The position numbers were made by a program, and so were the translations under genes. A DNA stretch of 35,511 nucleotides. Origin: Spirochaetota bacterium (lineage in GTDB: Bacteria; Spirochaetota; Spirochaetia; Treponematales; UBA12059). The notes beneath the pieces were generated by a model, which did not search any database, had not been told where the DNA came from, and was given only the letters and a program-made list of their open reading frames with translations. This document shows, one piece after another, positions 9,708 to 17,495 of this stretch (positions are counted from its first letter, which is position 1; each line of letters starts with the position of its first letter). The DNA is taken from NCBI GenBank assembly GCA_018816345.1, contig JAHIWG010000059.1:1-35511 (forward strand). Direction: 5' to 3'.

Positions 9708-10832
9708 TCATAATCCCTTCTCGTATACCCTGTACGTCTTGATAGCGGCCATGCCCAGCTTCTCGAGGGCGTTGCGTATCCTGAGGTTGTCCTCGAGTAT
9801 GTAGTTGGCCTCGAGGCGGACCTTCCTCGGGGCGAGGGCGTCGGAGAGGCGTAGGTACAGGAGCACGTCGAGGCCGAGGCTCTGGTACTCGGGCATCACC
9901 GCGAGGCCCCATAGCCGGTAGTCGCGCAGGCGCCTGGCGCCGAAGAGGAGCTTGAGGGCGCCGGTCGGGAAGAGCCGGCCTCCGGTTTCCTTGAGTATCA
10001 CGTTGATATCCGGGAAGCCGAGGCAGCAGCCTACGGGCACGCCCTTGTCCTCGACGAACCAGACGGCGTCCGGGTCTAGGATGGGCTTCAGGTCCTTGAC
10101 GACGGCGGCCATCTCCTCGCGTCCGACGGGCACGAAGCCCCAGTTGCCGTCGACGCCTATGTTGAGGATGTTCCTGATATGCTCAGCGTCCCGCTCGAGG
10201 CGCTTCAAGTCTACGCGACGCGTCGTAATCGACGGCCTCCGCGCGGCGACGATGGCCTCGAAGCGCTTGAAGCGATCGGGCACCTCGTAGCCCTTGGCCG
10301 CGTCGGCCTCGTAGGCCAGTAGGTCCTTGACGCCTTCGTAGCCGGAGGCGCGCGCCAGGCCGTCGTAGTACGGGGGGTTGTAGGGCGACATGTAGACGGG
10401 GGGGGCGCCGAAACCGTCGACGAGGAAGCCCCAGCATTCGGCGACCGGGTTAATCGGTCCACGGACCCTGTCCGCTCCGCGCGCCGAGAACCAGGCTTCC
10501 GAGGCCGAGAAGAGGGCGGCCGAGACCGCGGGATCGTCCACGCTCTCGAACGAGCCGAAGAACCCGGTCCTAGTCCCGAAGTGGGCGTTGAACTGAGGGT
10601 CAATATAAGCGACGACGCGCCCGACGACGCGGTCGCCGTCGTAGGCGACGAGCAGCTCCCGTTCCGATCGGTCGAGCACGGCGTTGTTGCCGGGCTTGTA
10701 GGCGGAGCGCTCCGCGGCCAGGATGGGCGGTACCCAGCGATCGTCGCCCGAATAGAGTACGGAGGGGAACCCGACGAAATCCCGCATGGCGCGTCCGCTT
10801 CGGACCGGCCGTACGTATATGGTGGTATCCAT
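9708..10832 (-). CDS. GNAT-like acyltransferase family protein
   Basis: The 374-residue soluble protein has no signal peptide or membrane segment. Its C-terminal part (about 270-370) looks like a GNAT fold: RLWGLAVMPEYQSLGLDVLLYL resembles the acetyl-CoA-binding motif A region, followed by LEANYILEDNLRIRNALEKLG, a typical GNAT closing motif. The N-terminal half contains RGPINPVAECWGFLVDGF, found in conserved bacterial hypothetical proteins of the YghO type. The canonical Q/RxxGxG/A loop is weak (YQSLGLD), so catalysis is uncertain. It is divergent from birA with 140 nt between them. The substrate is unknown. The ribosome site is weak. Confidence 0.75.
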   Translation of the reverse strand: MDTTIYVRPVRSGRAMRDFVGFPSVLYSGDDRWVPPILAAERSAYKPGNNAVLDRSERELLVAYDGDRVVGRVVAYIDPQFNAHFGTRTGFFGSFESVDDPAVSAALFSASEAWFSARGADRVRGPINPVAECWGFLVDGFGAPPVYMSPYNPPYYDGLARASGYEGVKDLLAYEADAAKGYEVPDRFKRFEAIVAARRPSITTRRVDLKRLERDAEHIRNILNIGVDGNWGFVPVGREEMAAVVKDLKPILDPDAVWFVEDKGVPVGCCLGFPDINVILKETGGRLFPTGALKLLFGARRLRDYRLWGLAVMPEYQSLGLDVLLYLRLSDALAPRKVRLEANYILEDNLRIRNALEKLGMAAIKTYRVYEKGL

Positions 10833-10937
10833 ACCTAGATTGTCGACGGCGCCTATTTAGGCCGTGAGCGGAAACGAGGCCGACCCGGTCCTTCCTTTCG
10901 CTTGACGCGATACGGGCTCCCGTGAGAGATTGTCTTT

Positions 10938-10971
10938 ATGTTAACCCGGAAGCATGTTAATCGGTTTACGA
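10938..10971 (+). promoter_or_regulatory. BirA operator upstream of birA
   Basis: GTTAACC (10940-10946), 16 nt, then GGTTTAC (10963-10969) form an interrupted dyad matching the known BirA binding consensus of the TTGTTAACC-N15/16-GGTTTACAA type. It ends just before the birA ATG at 10973 and so must overlap the promoter or transcription start. It is followed by birA and the biotin importer genes, which fits biotin-dependent autorepression. It could also affect the divergent gene ending at 9708, whose start is about 105 nt away. Confidence 0.82.
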
Positions 10972-10972
10972 A

Positions 10973-11980
10973 ATGACGATGAAGCGCGTGAAGCCTGGGT
11001 CGGTATCGCCCGATGAGCTAGACGGGTACGTCATCGGGCGTCTGCGCGCCGCGGGCGAGCCCGTCTCGGGCGAGGCGCTCGCCTCGGAGCTGGGCATGAG
11101 CCGAGTCGCGCTCTGGAAGCGGGTAGAGTCCCTAAAGGCCTGGGGCTACGGGATAGAGGCGTCTCGCAAGGGCTACGAGCTGGCTCAAGACGACGGCTTG
11201 GCGGGCTGGGAGCTCGAGGCGCCCGGCCCGGTAGTACTCTACGATAGCGTCGGGTCGACCATGGACGAGGCGAGGTCCCTGGCCCTGGCCGGGGCGCCTT
11301 CAGGCGCGACGGTGCTGGCGCTCGGGCAGAGCTCCGGCAGGGCCCGGAACGGCGGGACGTGGGAAAGCCCCTCGGGCGGTCTCTATCTCTCGGTCGTCCT
11401 GCGCTCGGCCTTGCCTCCTTCCCGCGCTGGGGCTCTGTCCCTCGAGGCCGCTGCGGCTACCCTCCGGGCCCTCGGCGCGAACGGCCTCGGATCCGTCGAG
11501 TTCCGATGGCCCAACGAGATCGTAGCCGCCGCCGGCGACGGGCCGGCGAGCCCCGTCAGGCGCAAGGTCGGAGGCATACTCGTAGAGGCGTCCGGCGACC
11601 TGAGCGCGGCGGACTTCTTCGTAGTGGGACTGGGCCTCAATATCGCGCCTTCCGCCCTGGCCGGGTCTCCCTCGTCGGCCTCCGTCGGCGGGCTAACGGC
11701 GGAGGTCCGTACCCCGACCGCGGCTCGCAGGGCGGCTATAGCCGCGCGTATCGTCCGCGAGCTGGCCGAGTGGGCCGCGGCGCCCTCCCTCGACCCGGAG
11801 CGCTGGCGCCACCTCGTCCCGGCAGGCGGGCCCGCCTATTCCATCGAGCTGTGGAACGGCGAGCGGCGGCGTTTCGCGCCTGCCGGTTTCGACGCGCGCG
11901 GCGACCTCCTGCCGGCGGGCGGCGGTCCCGGGCTATCTATCGGCGAATGCCGACTCGTGCATATAGAAGGAGAACCATAA
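10973..11980 (+). CDS. birA: Biotin-protein ligase and biotin operon repressor BirA
   Basis: BirA makes biotinyl-AMP, transfers biotin to carboxylase carrier proteins, and represses biotin genes when the adenylate accumulates. The 335-residue protein has an N-terminal helix-turn-helix (about 14-70; ASELGMSRVALWKRVESLK), then the ligase core with GSTMDEAR (94-101), GRARNGGTW (122-130), FRWPNEIV (177-184), RKVGGILVE (197-205) and GLGLNIA. Compared with E. coli, GRGRRG becomes GRARNG and WPND becomes WPNE; these changes are worth noting but the fold is clear. No Shine-Dalgarno precedes either nearby ATG (10973, 10979), and the operator abuts the start, so a leaderless message is possible. It is the first gene of an operon with bioYMN. 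Confidence 0.93.
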   Translation: MTMKRVKPGSVSPDELDGYVIGRLRAAGEPVSGEALASELGMSRVALWKRVESLKAWGYGIEASRKGYELAQDDGLAGWELEAPGPVVLYDSVGSTMDEARSLALAGAPSGATVLALGQSSGRARNGGTWESPSGGLYLSVVLRSALPPSRAGALSLEAAAATLRALGANGLGSVEFRWPNEIVAAAGDGPASPVRRKVGGILVEASGDLSAADFFVVGLGLNIAPSALAGSPSSASVGGLTAEVRTPTAARRAAIAARIVRELAEWAAAPSLDPERWRHLVPAGGPAYSIELWNGERRRFAPAGFDARGDLLPAGGGPGLSIGECRLVHIEGEP

Positions 11981-12546
11981 TGAAACGCGACGCCCTCAGG
12001 CTCGTACTCGTATCTCTGTTCGCCGCCATGATCTCGGTCGGCGCCGTCTTCTCCCTGCCCTTGCCGCCGCCGCTCTTGCCGGTGACGCTGGCCGTGTTCT
12101 TCTCGTTGCTGGCCGGGCTGATGCTCGGGCCCGCGTGGGGATTGGCGGCGACCGGGCTCTACCTCGCGCTGGGCTCGGTAGGCCTGCCTGTCTTCGCCAA
12201 CGGCGCGGGCGGCATAGGCCAGTTCGCCGGGCCCTCGGGCGGGTTCCTCCTCGGGTACGCCGCGGCCGCGGCCGCGGCGGGGCTCGTCGCCGACAGGAGG
12301 TCCTGGGGCTTCGCGAGGGCCCTCCTGGGCGCGCTGGCCGGGGTGGCGGTCCTGTACGCGCTGGGGCTCCCGTGGTTCCGAGCCGTCCTGGACGCGAGGC
12401 CGGACAAGGACGTGTCGATGGTAACGGCCTTCCTGATCATGGCGCCCTACCTCGCGGGCGACGTCGTCAAGGCCGTCGCGGCGGCCGCGCTCGTCAGGGC
12501 CTTGAAGCCGCTCCTCGCGCAGTACCTCCCGGCCAAGGCGCGATGA
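11980..12546 (+). CDS. bioY: Biotin ECF transporter S component BioY
   Basis: BioY is the membrane protein that binds biotin for uptake with the ECF module. The 188-residue product is nearly all hydrophobic, with about six membrane segments. It has the family pattern VTLAVFFSLLAGLMLGPAWG and a glycine-rich GGIGQFAGPSGGFLLGY segment with PSGG, characteristic of BioY, plus APYLAGDVVKAVAAA near the C-terminus. The ATG overlaps the birA stop (TAATG) and has GAAGGAG upstream. The stop overlaps the bioM start (ATGA). With birA upstream and ATPase and EcfT-type genes downstream, the biotin assignment is firm. Confidence 0.94.
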   Translation: MKRDALRLVLVSLFAAMISVGAVFSLPLPPPLLPVTLAVFFSLLAGLMLGPAWGLAATGLYLALGSVGLPVFANGAGGIGQFAGPSGGFLLGYAAAAAAAGLVADRRSWGFARALLGALAGVAVLYALGLPWFRAVLDARPDKDVSMVTAFLIMAPYLAGDVVKAVAAAALVRALKPLLAQYLPAKAR

Positions 12547-13298
12547 GGATAGAATTCCGCGCCCTCAGGAAGACCTTCCCCGACGGCGCGGTCGGCCTGG
12601 ACGGGGCGAGCCTCTCCCTCGAGACGCCGTCGTTCACGGTCCTGTCCGGCCGCAACGGCTCCGGCAAGTCCCTGCTGGTCAGGCACGCCCTCGGCCTGGA
12701 AACGGCGGACTCCGGCGAGGTACTCGTAGACGGCGCGCCGCTCGGGACGGCCCTCGCCGCGACGAGGCGCCGCGTCGCCCTCGTGTTCCAGGAGCCGGAG
12801 CACCAGATCCTAGGCGTGACGGTACGCGAGGACGCTGAATTCGGGCCCCGCGCCGCGAGAGAACGGCCGGACGCCTACTCCGCCAGGGTCTCCGCCGCCC
12901 TCAAGGCCGCCGGCCTCGCCGGTTTCGAGGGGCGCCTCTGCGCCGGGCTCTCGGGCGGGGAGAAGCGCCGCCTGGCGGTCGCGTCGGCCCTGGTCTCGGA
13001 GCCGGAGCTGATCGTGCTCGACGAGCCGTTCAACGGCCTCGACCTGGCGGGGGCCTCGGACCTGCTAAGGGTGCTCCTAAGGCTCAACGCCGCCGGCGTG
13101 GGCGTCCTCGTGGTGACGCACGACCTGGAGAAGTGCCTGGCCCACGCGGACAGGCTCGTCGTCCTGGGCTCGGGCCGCGTCGTCCGCGAGGGCAGCCCGG
13201 CCTCGCTATGGGAAGAGCTACCCGCCCTGGGGCTCAGGCGGCCTCCGGGGGGCTTGGATCGGCTCGCCGAGATGAGCTGGCTGGAGACCGCGCCGTGA
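12543..13298 (+). CDS. bioM: Biotin ECF transporter ATPase BioM
   Basis: This is the ATP-binding subunit of the biotin energy-coupling factor importer. The 251-residue protein has Walker A GRNGSGKS (36-43), the Q-loop FQEPEHQ with Q83 typical of CbiO/EcfA proteins, signature LSGGEKRR (136-143), Walker B LIVLDEP (D160, E161) and H-loop H193 (THD). Only one ATPase gene is present, as in bioMNY systems. The start shares ATGA with the bioY stop, and its own stop shares GTGA with the bioN start. Confidence 0.94.
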   Translation: MRIEFRALRKTFPDGAVGLDGASLSLETPSFTVLSGRNGSGKSLLVRHALGLETADSGEVLVDGAPLGTALAATRRRVALVFQEPEHQILGVTVREDAEFGPRAARERPDAYSARVSAALKAAGLAGFEGRLCAGLSGGEKRRLAVASALVSEPELIVLDEPFNGLDLAGASDLLRVLLRLNAAGVGVLVVTHDLEKCLAHADRLVVLGSGRVVREGSPASLWEELPALGLRRPPGGLDRLAEMSWLETAP

Positions 13299-13978
13299 TA
13301 GGGCGAGCTCCGTCCCCGGCGAGTCGGTCCATAGAACGGCGGTCCCCGGCTCGGCGCCTCGTCGGGGCGCCTCGCTTCGTAGCCTACCTGGCCTTGCAGG
13401 TCGCGGTGTTCTCCTGCCCCTTCCCGTGGCTGGCCGCCCCGGCCCTCGCGGCGCTCGGCCTCGGATGGTCGGAAGGGCGGCGTTGGTCCGCTTGGCTCGT
13501 CCGCTCGGGGCCGCTGGTCATCGCGGCTTGCCTGCCCGCCCTGGTCGGGTTTCCCTGGGCCGAGCTGGTCGGATGGCTCGGGGGCGCGGAGGTCCTTCGG
13601 GCGCTCCTGGCTGGCTGGGAACCTTCCCTCCTGCGGAGCGCCCGCCTGGCACTCGTGCTGGCCTCCGCTTCCTGGCTATCCGAGGGCATGAGCCCGGTGG
13701 AGCTCCGCGAGGCGCTCGTCGTCTTGCTCCGCCCCCTGGGCGCCCGTGCCGGCGGCCGAATCGCTAGGGCGGCTTCCTTGACGATGGCCTTCGTGCCGTG
13801 GACCGCGGCCGAGCTCCGGCGCGCCGACGAGGCCGCTAGGCTCCGCGGCTCCGATCCCGCGCGAAGCCCCGCCGGGCACCTCGGCGCGCTGTCGGTGCCG
13901 CTCGTCTCGAGGGTGCTGGACAAGGCGAAGAAAGGCTCGGAGGCGCTGACGCTCCGCGATCCCGGCTTCGGGGACTAG
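13295..13978 (+). CDS. bioN: Biotin ECF transporter transmembrane subunit BioN (EcfT family)
   Basis: This is the scaffold membrane protein linking BioY to the ATPase. The 227-residue product has hydrophobic segments at about 30-100 and 120-150, a cytoplasmic helix region containing the EcfT-like coupling motif AARLRGSD, and a hydrophobic C-terminal stretch. The start is a GTG overlapping the bioM stop (GTGA), which is the only start consistent with operon packing; the preceding in-frame sequence is bioM coding DNA in another frame. The stop overlaps the stop of the convergent minus-strand gene by 4 bp (CTAG). Confidence 0.88.
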   Translation: MIGRAPSPASRSIERRSPARRLVGAPRFVAYLALQVAVFSCPFPWLAAPALAALGLGWSEGRRWSAWLVRSGPLVIAACLPALVGFPWAELVGWLGGAEVLRALLAGWEPSLLRSARLALVLASASWLSEGMSPVELREALVVLLRPLGARAGGRIARAASLTMAFVPWTAAELRRADEAARLRGSDPARSPAGHLGALSVPLVSRVLDKAKKGSEALTLRDPGFGD

Positions 13979-14487
13979 GCCTCGCGCCCGCCGCCGCGGG
14001 ATCGCGGCCATCTCATTACGAGGGACGTCAAGACGTTGAGCGCCATGGCGACGAGGCACCCGAACACGACGCAGGCCATTCGCTCGAGGCCGGTTATCCA
14101 GGTCGCGGGGCCGCTCACGGTGACTATGACGAGGGCCGCGAGCGCCGACCGCGTCGCCTTGCCGAGCTTGATAAGCTGGCAGAGGGCTAGCGTGGCTACG
14201 ACGGAGAGGCAGAGCGCGGCTAGCCTGACGCGGCCGAACGCGAGTATGGCGGCCACGCCCACGGCCGCGCCGGCGATATTCGCCTTCATCCTCGCGTACG
14301 ATAGCCTCATCGACTCCTTCTCGTCCGGATCGAGGACGAGCAGCACCGAGATTATGCTCCAATAGAGGGGGTAGCGCGGGAAGGCGACGTACAGGCTGTA
14401 CGATACGGCGGTTCCCGCGAGGCATTTTACGACGTATAGGATCGTATCCCTGCCGCCGGTATCTCCTCGCGCCTTAGACGTATCCAT
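13975..14487 (-). CDS. Small FUSC-like (aromatic acid exporter-like) membrane protein
   Basis: The 170-residue protein has about five hydrophobic segments. The opening VVKCLAGTAVSYSLYVAFP followed by YWSIISVLLVLDPDEKESM and ARMKANIAGAAVGVAA is the pattern of the FUSC/ArAE_1 family, whose full-length members export organic acids. It is a half-size form without the usual C-terminal cytoplasmic domain. It starts 33 nt after csoR on the same strand, so it may be read with the copper genes, though the biochemical link is not evident. No clear ribosome site precedes the ATG. It is convergent with bioN. Confidence 0.72.
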   Translation of the reverse strand: MDTSKARGDTGGRDTILYVVKCLAGTAVSYSLYVAFPRYPLYWSIISVLLVLDPDEKESMRLSYARMKANIAGAAVGVAAILAFGRVRLAALCLSVVATLALCQLIKLGKATRSALAALVIVTVSGPATWITGLERMACVVFGCLVAMALNVLTSLVMRWPRSRGGGREA

Positions 14488-14520
14488 GGGTCGAGGGTAC
14501 GGGATTTTAGGGGGCCGCGG

Positions 14521-14832
14521 CTAGAGGTTCCTGGCTATGCTGTCGATCAGCTCGTCTACTATGGCGTCGTCCCCGGCGCGGACCCGGTCGATGAGGCAGT
14601 GCTTCATGTGGTGCTCCAGGACGACTATCGAGGCCTTCGCGAGCGCCCCGCGGGCCGCGGCGATCTGGGCCATCACGTCATCGCAATACGCGTCCTCCTC
14701 TATCATGCGCTTGACTCCGCGTACCTGGCCCTCGATCCGCGCCAGCCTGCCGGCGATCGAGCGCTTCAGCTCCTCCGGCCGCATCGTCTTCTTGCACCCG
14801 CAGGTCGCGTCCGCCTTTTTACACGTATCCAT
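14521..14832 (-). CDS. csoR: Copper-sensing repressor, CsoR family
   Basis: CsoR-type repressors bind operator DNA as apo-tetramers and release it on Cu(I) binding. The 103-residue helical protein has RLARIEGQVRGVKRMIEED and the full Cu(I) ligand pattern: C50, H75 and C79 (C-x24-H-x3-C). This favours CsoR over the nickel and formaldehyde sensors of the same family. The N-terminus carries three extra cysteines (C4, C11, C13), which may bind metal. The ATG at 14832 has GAGGAG upstream; an earlier in-frame ATG would add a hydrophobic stretch without family support. It lies downstream of copA, and a perfect CsoR box sits before the first gene of the cluster. Confidence 0.93.
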   Translation of the reverse strand: MDTCKKADATCGCKKTMRPEELKRSIAGRLARIEGQVRGVKRMIEEDAYCDDVMAQIAAARGALAKASIVVLEHHMKHCLIDRVRAGDDAIVDELIDSIARNL

Positions 14833-14990
14833 GATTGACTCCTCGGCTAATGCTAACGAAGGACATAAGAGCATTGGTGGATAAGTGAGCAGTGGGAGGA
14901 AGGAAGGCGAAGGGAAGCGCTATGGCTTTTTATCCCTTAATAATCTTCCCGTTCCTACATCTTGCTCTCTTATCCTCTTTATTGTCCTTC

Positions 14991-17459
14991 TTACTTAGGC
15001 TTCCAGCTCCTCAAGCGCAGCGCGTTCGTGACCACCGAGACCGACGACATCGACATCGCCACGGCCGCGAATATGGGATTGAGGAGCGGGCCCCCGAAGA
15101 GGAACAGCGCTCCGGCCGCTATCGGTATGCCGAGTATATTATACCCGAAGGCCCAGAAGAGGTTCTGCTTGATATTGCGCATGGTGGCCCTGGATAACGA
15201 CAGCGCGGCGACCGCGTCGGCGAGGTCGCTCCGGGCCAGCACTATATCCGCCGACTCGGCGGCTATGTCGGTGCCCGAGCCTATGGCGATGCCGACGTCC
15301 GCGGCGGCCAGGGCCGGCGCGTCGTTGATGCCGTCGCCGACCATGGCGACGAGGCCGCCCGATCCCGCGAGGCCCGCCTGCAGGCCGCGTACGGCCTCGG
15401 CCTTGCCCTCGGGGAGGACCTCGGCCACGACCTCGTCCACGCCGACCTCTCGGCCTATCGCCTCCGCGACCGCGCGGGAGTCGCCTGTTATCATCGCCGT
15501 CCGTATGCCCAGCTTCTTGAACGTCGAGATGGCGGCCGCGCTCGTCGGCTTGACGACGTCGGCTACCGCGACGAGGCCGCGTACCGTCCCGTCCACCGCG
15601 ACGAGCATCGCCGTCCTGCCCGCGAGGGCGAGCCGTTCGACGTCGGCGAGCGCGGCGCCGGCGAGCGCCGCGCCGCGTTCCGCCATCAGCCTCTTGTTGC
15701 CGACGAGCACCGTCCGGCCGAGGATGGAGGCCTCGATGCCCATGCCGGGCTCGGCGGCCGCCCGCTCGGGCGACTCGAGGGCCAGGCCGCGCCTCTCGGC
15801 TTCCCTGACGATGGCCGCTCCGAGAGGATGCTCGGAGCCCTTCTCTACCGAGGCGGCGAGCGAGAGCATCTCGTTCTCGGGCAGGCCGTAGGAGACGACC
15901 TCGACGACCTCGGGCTTGCCCGCGGTTATGGTTCCCGTCTTGTCGAGGACTATGGCCTTGACGCGGTGGGCGTTCTCCAGGGCCTCGCCGCCCTTTATGA
16001 GTATCCCGAGCTCGGCGCCCCTGCCGGTGCCGACCATGATAGCCACCGGGGTCGCGAGCCCGAGCGCGCAGGGGCAGGCTATCGTCAGCACGGCGACGAA
16101 GACGCGGATCGCGAACTCGACGCTCTGTCCCCCGAGTAGCCACGCCGCCGCCGAGACGAAGGCTATCGCGACCACGACCGGCACGAAGACTCCCGAAACC
16201 CTGTCCGCGAGCGCGGCGATCGGGGCTTTCGATCCCTGGGCGTCCTCGACGAGCCTGACGATGCGGGCCAGGGCCGTGTCGGCGCCGACCGCCGTGGCCC
16301 GGAAGGTGAACATGGACTGGCCGTTGACGGTCGCGCCGGAGACCTTGTCGCCCGGGCCCTTGTCCGACGGCATGCTCTCGCCGGTCAGCATCGATTCGTC
16401 GAGCGTGGCCCTGCCCTCCGCGATGACGCCGTCGACCGGCACGCGCTCTCCGGGGCGGACGCGGATGACGTCGCCTACGGATACCTCGTCAATGGGCAGT
16501 TCTATGTCGCCCGAGGCGGATACGACCACGGCCGTCTTGGGCGCGAGGCCCATCAGCTTCTTAATGGCCTCGGACGCCTTGCCCTTCGAACCGGCCTCGA
16601 GGTACTTGCCTAGCAGTATGAGGGCTATGATTACGGCGACCGTCTCGAAGTACAGGTGCTCCGTCCCCGACGGATCGCCTAGCGCGACCTGGGCGGTGGA
16701 CCACAGGCTATAGAACATCGCGGCGCCCGTGCCTATCGCTATGAGGCTGTCCATATTAGGCGCGCGCCTGAGCAGGGCCTTTACGCCTACCGAATAGAAT
16801 TTCCGGCCCGCCCAGAGCGCCGGCATGACGAGCGAGGCCTGGACGAGGGCGAAGGCGAGGGGGTGGTCCATAGGGTGGAGGGCGGAAGGCAAGGGCAGGC
16901 CGAGCATGTGTCCCATCGAGACGTAAAGAAGCGGTAGGGCGAAGCCTAGCGCGATCATGAAGCGCGCCCTCAAGGAACGGGCCTCGCGCTCCTTGGCCGC
17001 GGCGTGCTCGTCGACGGCGGCCGGCCCGGCGTCTGCGGCGAGGGCCTCGTACCCGGCCGCCTTCACCGCCAGCTTTATCTCCGAGAGCCTCGTCGCGGAG
17101 GGGTCCCACGAAACCGAGAGCCGCTCCGTAGCGAAATTGACCGAGGCTGACGACACGCCGTCGACCTTGGAGACAGATCTCTCCACCGCCGCGGCGCAGG
17201 CCGAGCAGGTCATGCCGCCGATGGGCACGAGCGCCGACTTGGAGGCGACCGGGAGCACGGCCTCGTACCCGGCCTTGGCTATCGCTTCTGCGACTGCCGC
17301 GAGGCCGGTGGCCGTCTCGTCGAATTCCACCGTTAGTGCCTCGGTGGCGAAGTTGACCGAGGCCTTAGCGACGCCGGGCACCCCGGCGGCGGCCCGCTCG
17401 GAGGCGCGGGCGCAGGCGGCGCACGACATGCCGCGGATCTCCATCGTATCTATCCTCAT
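14991..17459 (-). CDS. copA: Cu(I)-exporting P1B-type ATPase CopA
   Basis: It pumps Cu(I) out of the cytoplasm using ATP. The 822-residue protein has two N-terminal heavy-metal-associated domains with MSCAAC (C13, C16) and MTCSAC (C85, C88), eight predicted membrane helices, an actuator loop with TGES, the membrane CPC motif (462-464), the phosphorylated aspartate D506 in DKTGT, an SEHPLG motif, TGDS, and [19 protein letters not shown] in TM7 and [16 protein letters not shown] in TM8 give the YN and MxxSS pattern diagnostic of Cu(I) specificity. The start at 17459 has GGAGA 8 nt upstream. It follows the SafE fusion gene by 36 nt and precedes csoR by 158 nt. Confidence 0.96.
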   Translation of the reverse strand: MRIDTMEIRGMSCAACARASERAAAGVPGVAKASVNFATEALTVEFDETATGLAAVAEAIAKAGYEAVLPVASKSALVPIGGMTCSACAAAVERSVSKVDGVSSASVNFATERLSVSWDPSATRLSEIKLAVKAAGYEALAADAGPAAVDEHAAAKEREARSLRARFMIALGFALPLLYVSMGHMLGLPLPSALHPMDHPLAFALVQASLVMPALWAGRKFYSVGVKALLRRAPNMDSLIAIGTGAAMFYSLWSTAQVALGDPSGTEHLYFETVAVIIALILLGKYLEAGSKGKASEAIKKLMGLAPKTAVVVSASGDIELPIDEVSVGDVIRVRPGERVPVDGVIAEGRATLDESMLTGESMPSDKGPGDKVSGATVNGQSMFTFRATAVGADTALARIVRLVEDAQGSKAPIAALADRVSGVFVPVVVAIAFVSAAAWLLGGQSVEFAIRVFVAVLTIACPCALGLATPVAIMVGTGRGAELGILIKGGEALENAHRVKAIVLDKTGTITAGKPEVVEVVSYGLPENEMLSLAASVEKGSEHPLGAAIVREAERRGLALESPERAAAEPGMGIEASILGRTVLVGNKRLMAERGAALAGAALADVERLALAGRTAMLVAVDGTVRGLVAVADVVKPTSAAAISTFKKLGIRTAMITGDSRAVAEAIGREVGVDEVVAEVLPEGKAEAVRGLQAGLAGSGGLVAMVGDGINDAPALAAADVGIAIGSGTDIAAESADIVLARSDLADAVAALSLSRATMRNIKQNLFWAFGYNILGIPIAAGALFLFGGPLLNPIFAAVAMSMSSVSVVTNALRLRSWKPK

Positions 17460-17495
17460 AATCGCGTTCTCCTCTGCTTCATGGCTCGTACGTCG

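Noticed and set aside
9556-9912. Possible 118-residue minus-strand gene
   Set aside because: Half lies in another frame of the GNAT-like gene, the composition is Arg/Pro-rich and there is no ribosome site or family match.
15139-16143. Long alternative frame inside copA
   Set aside because: It is Arg/Gly-rich and low in complexity, while copA motifs cover the same DNA.
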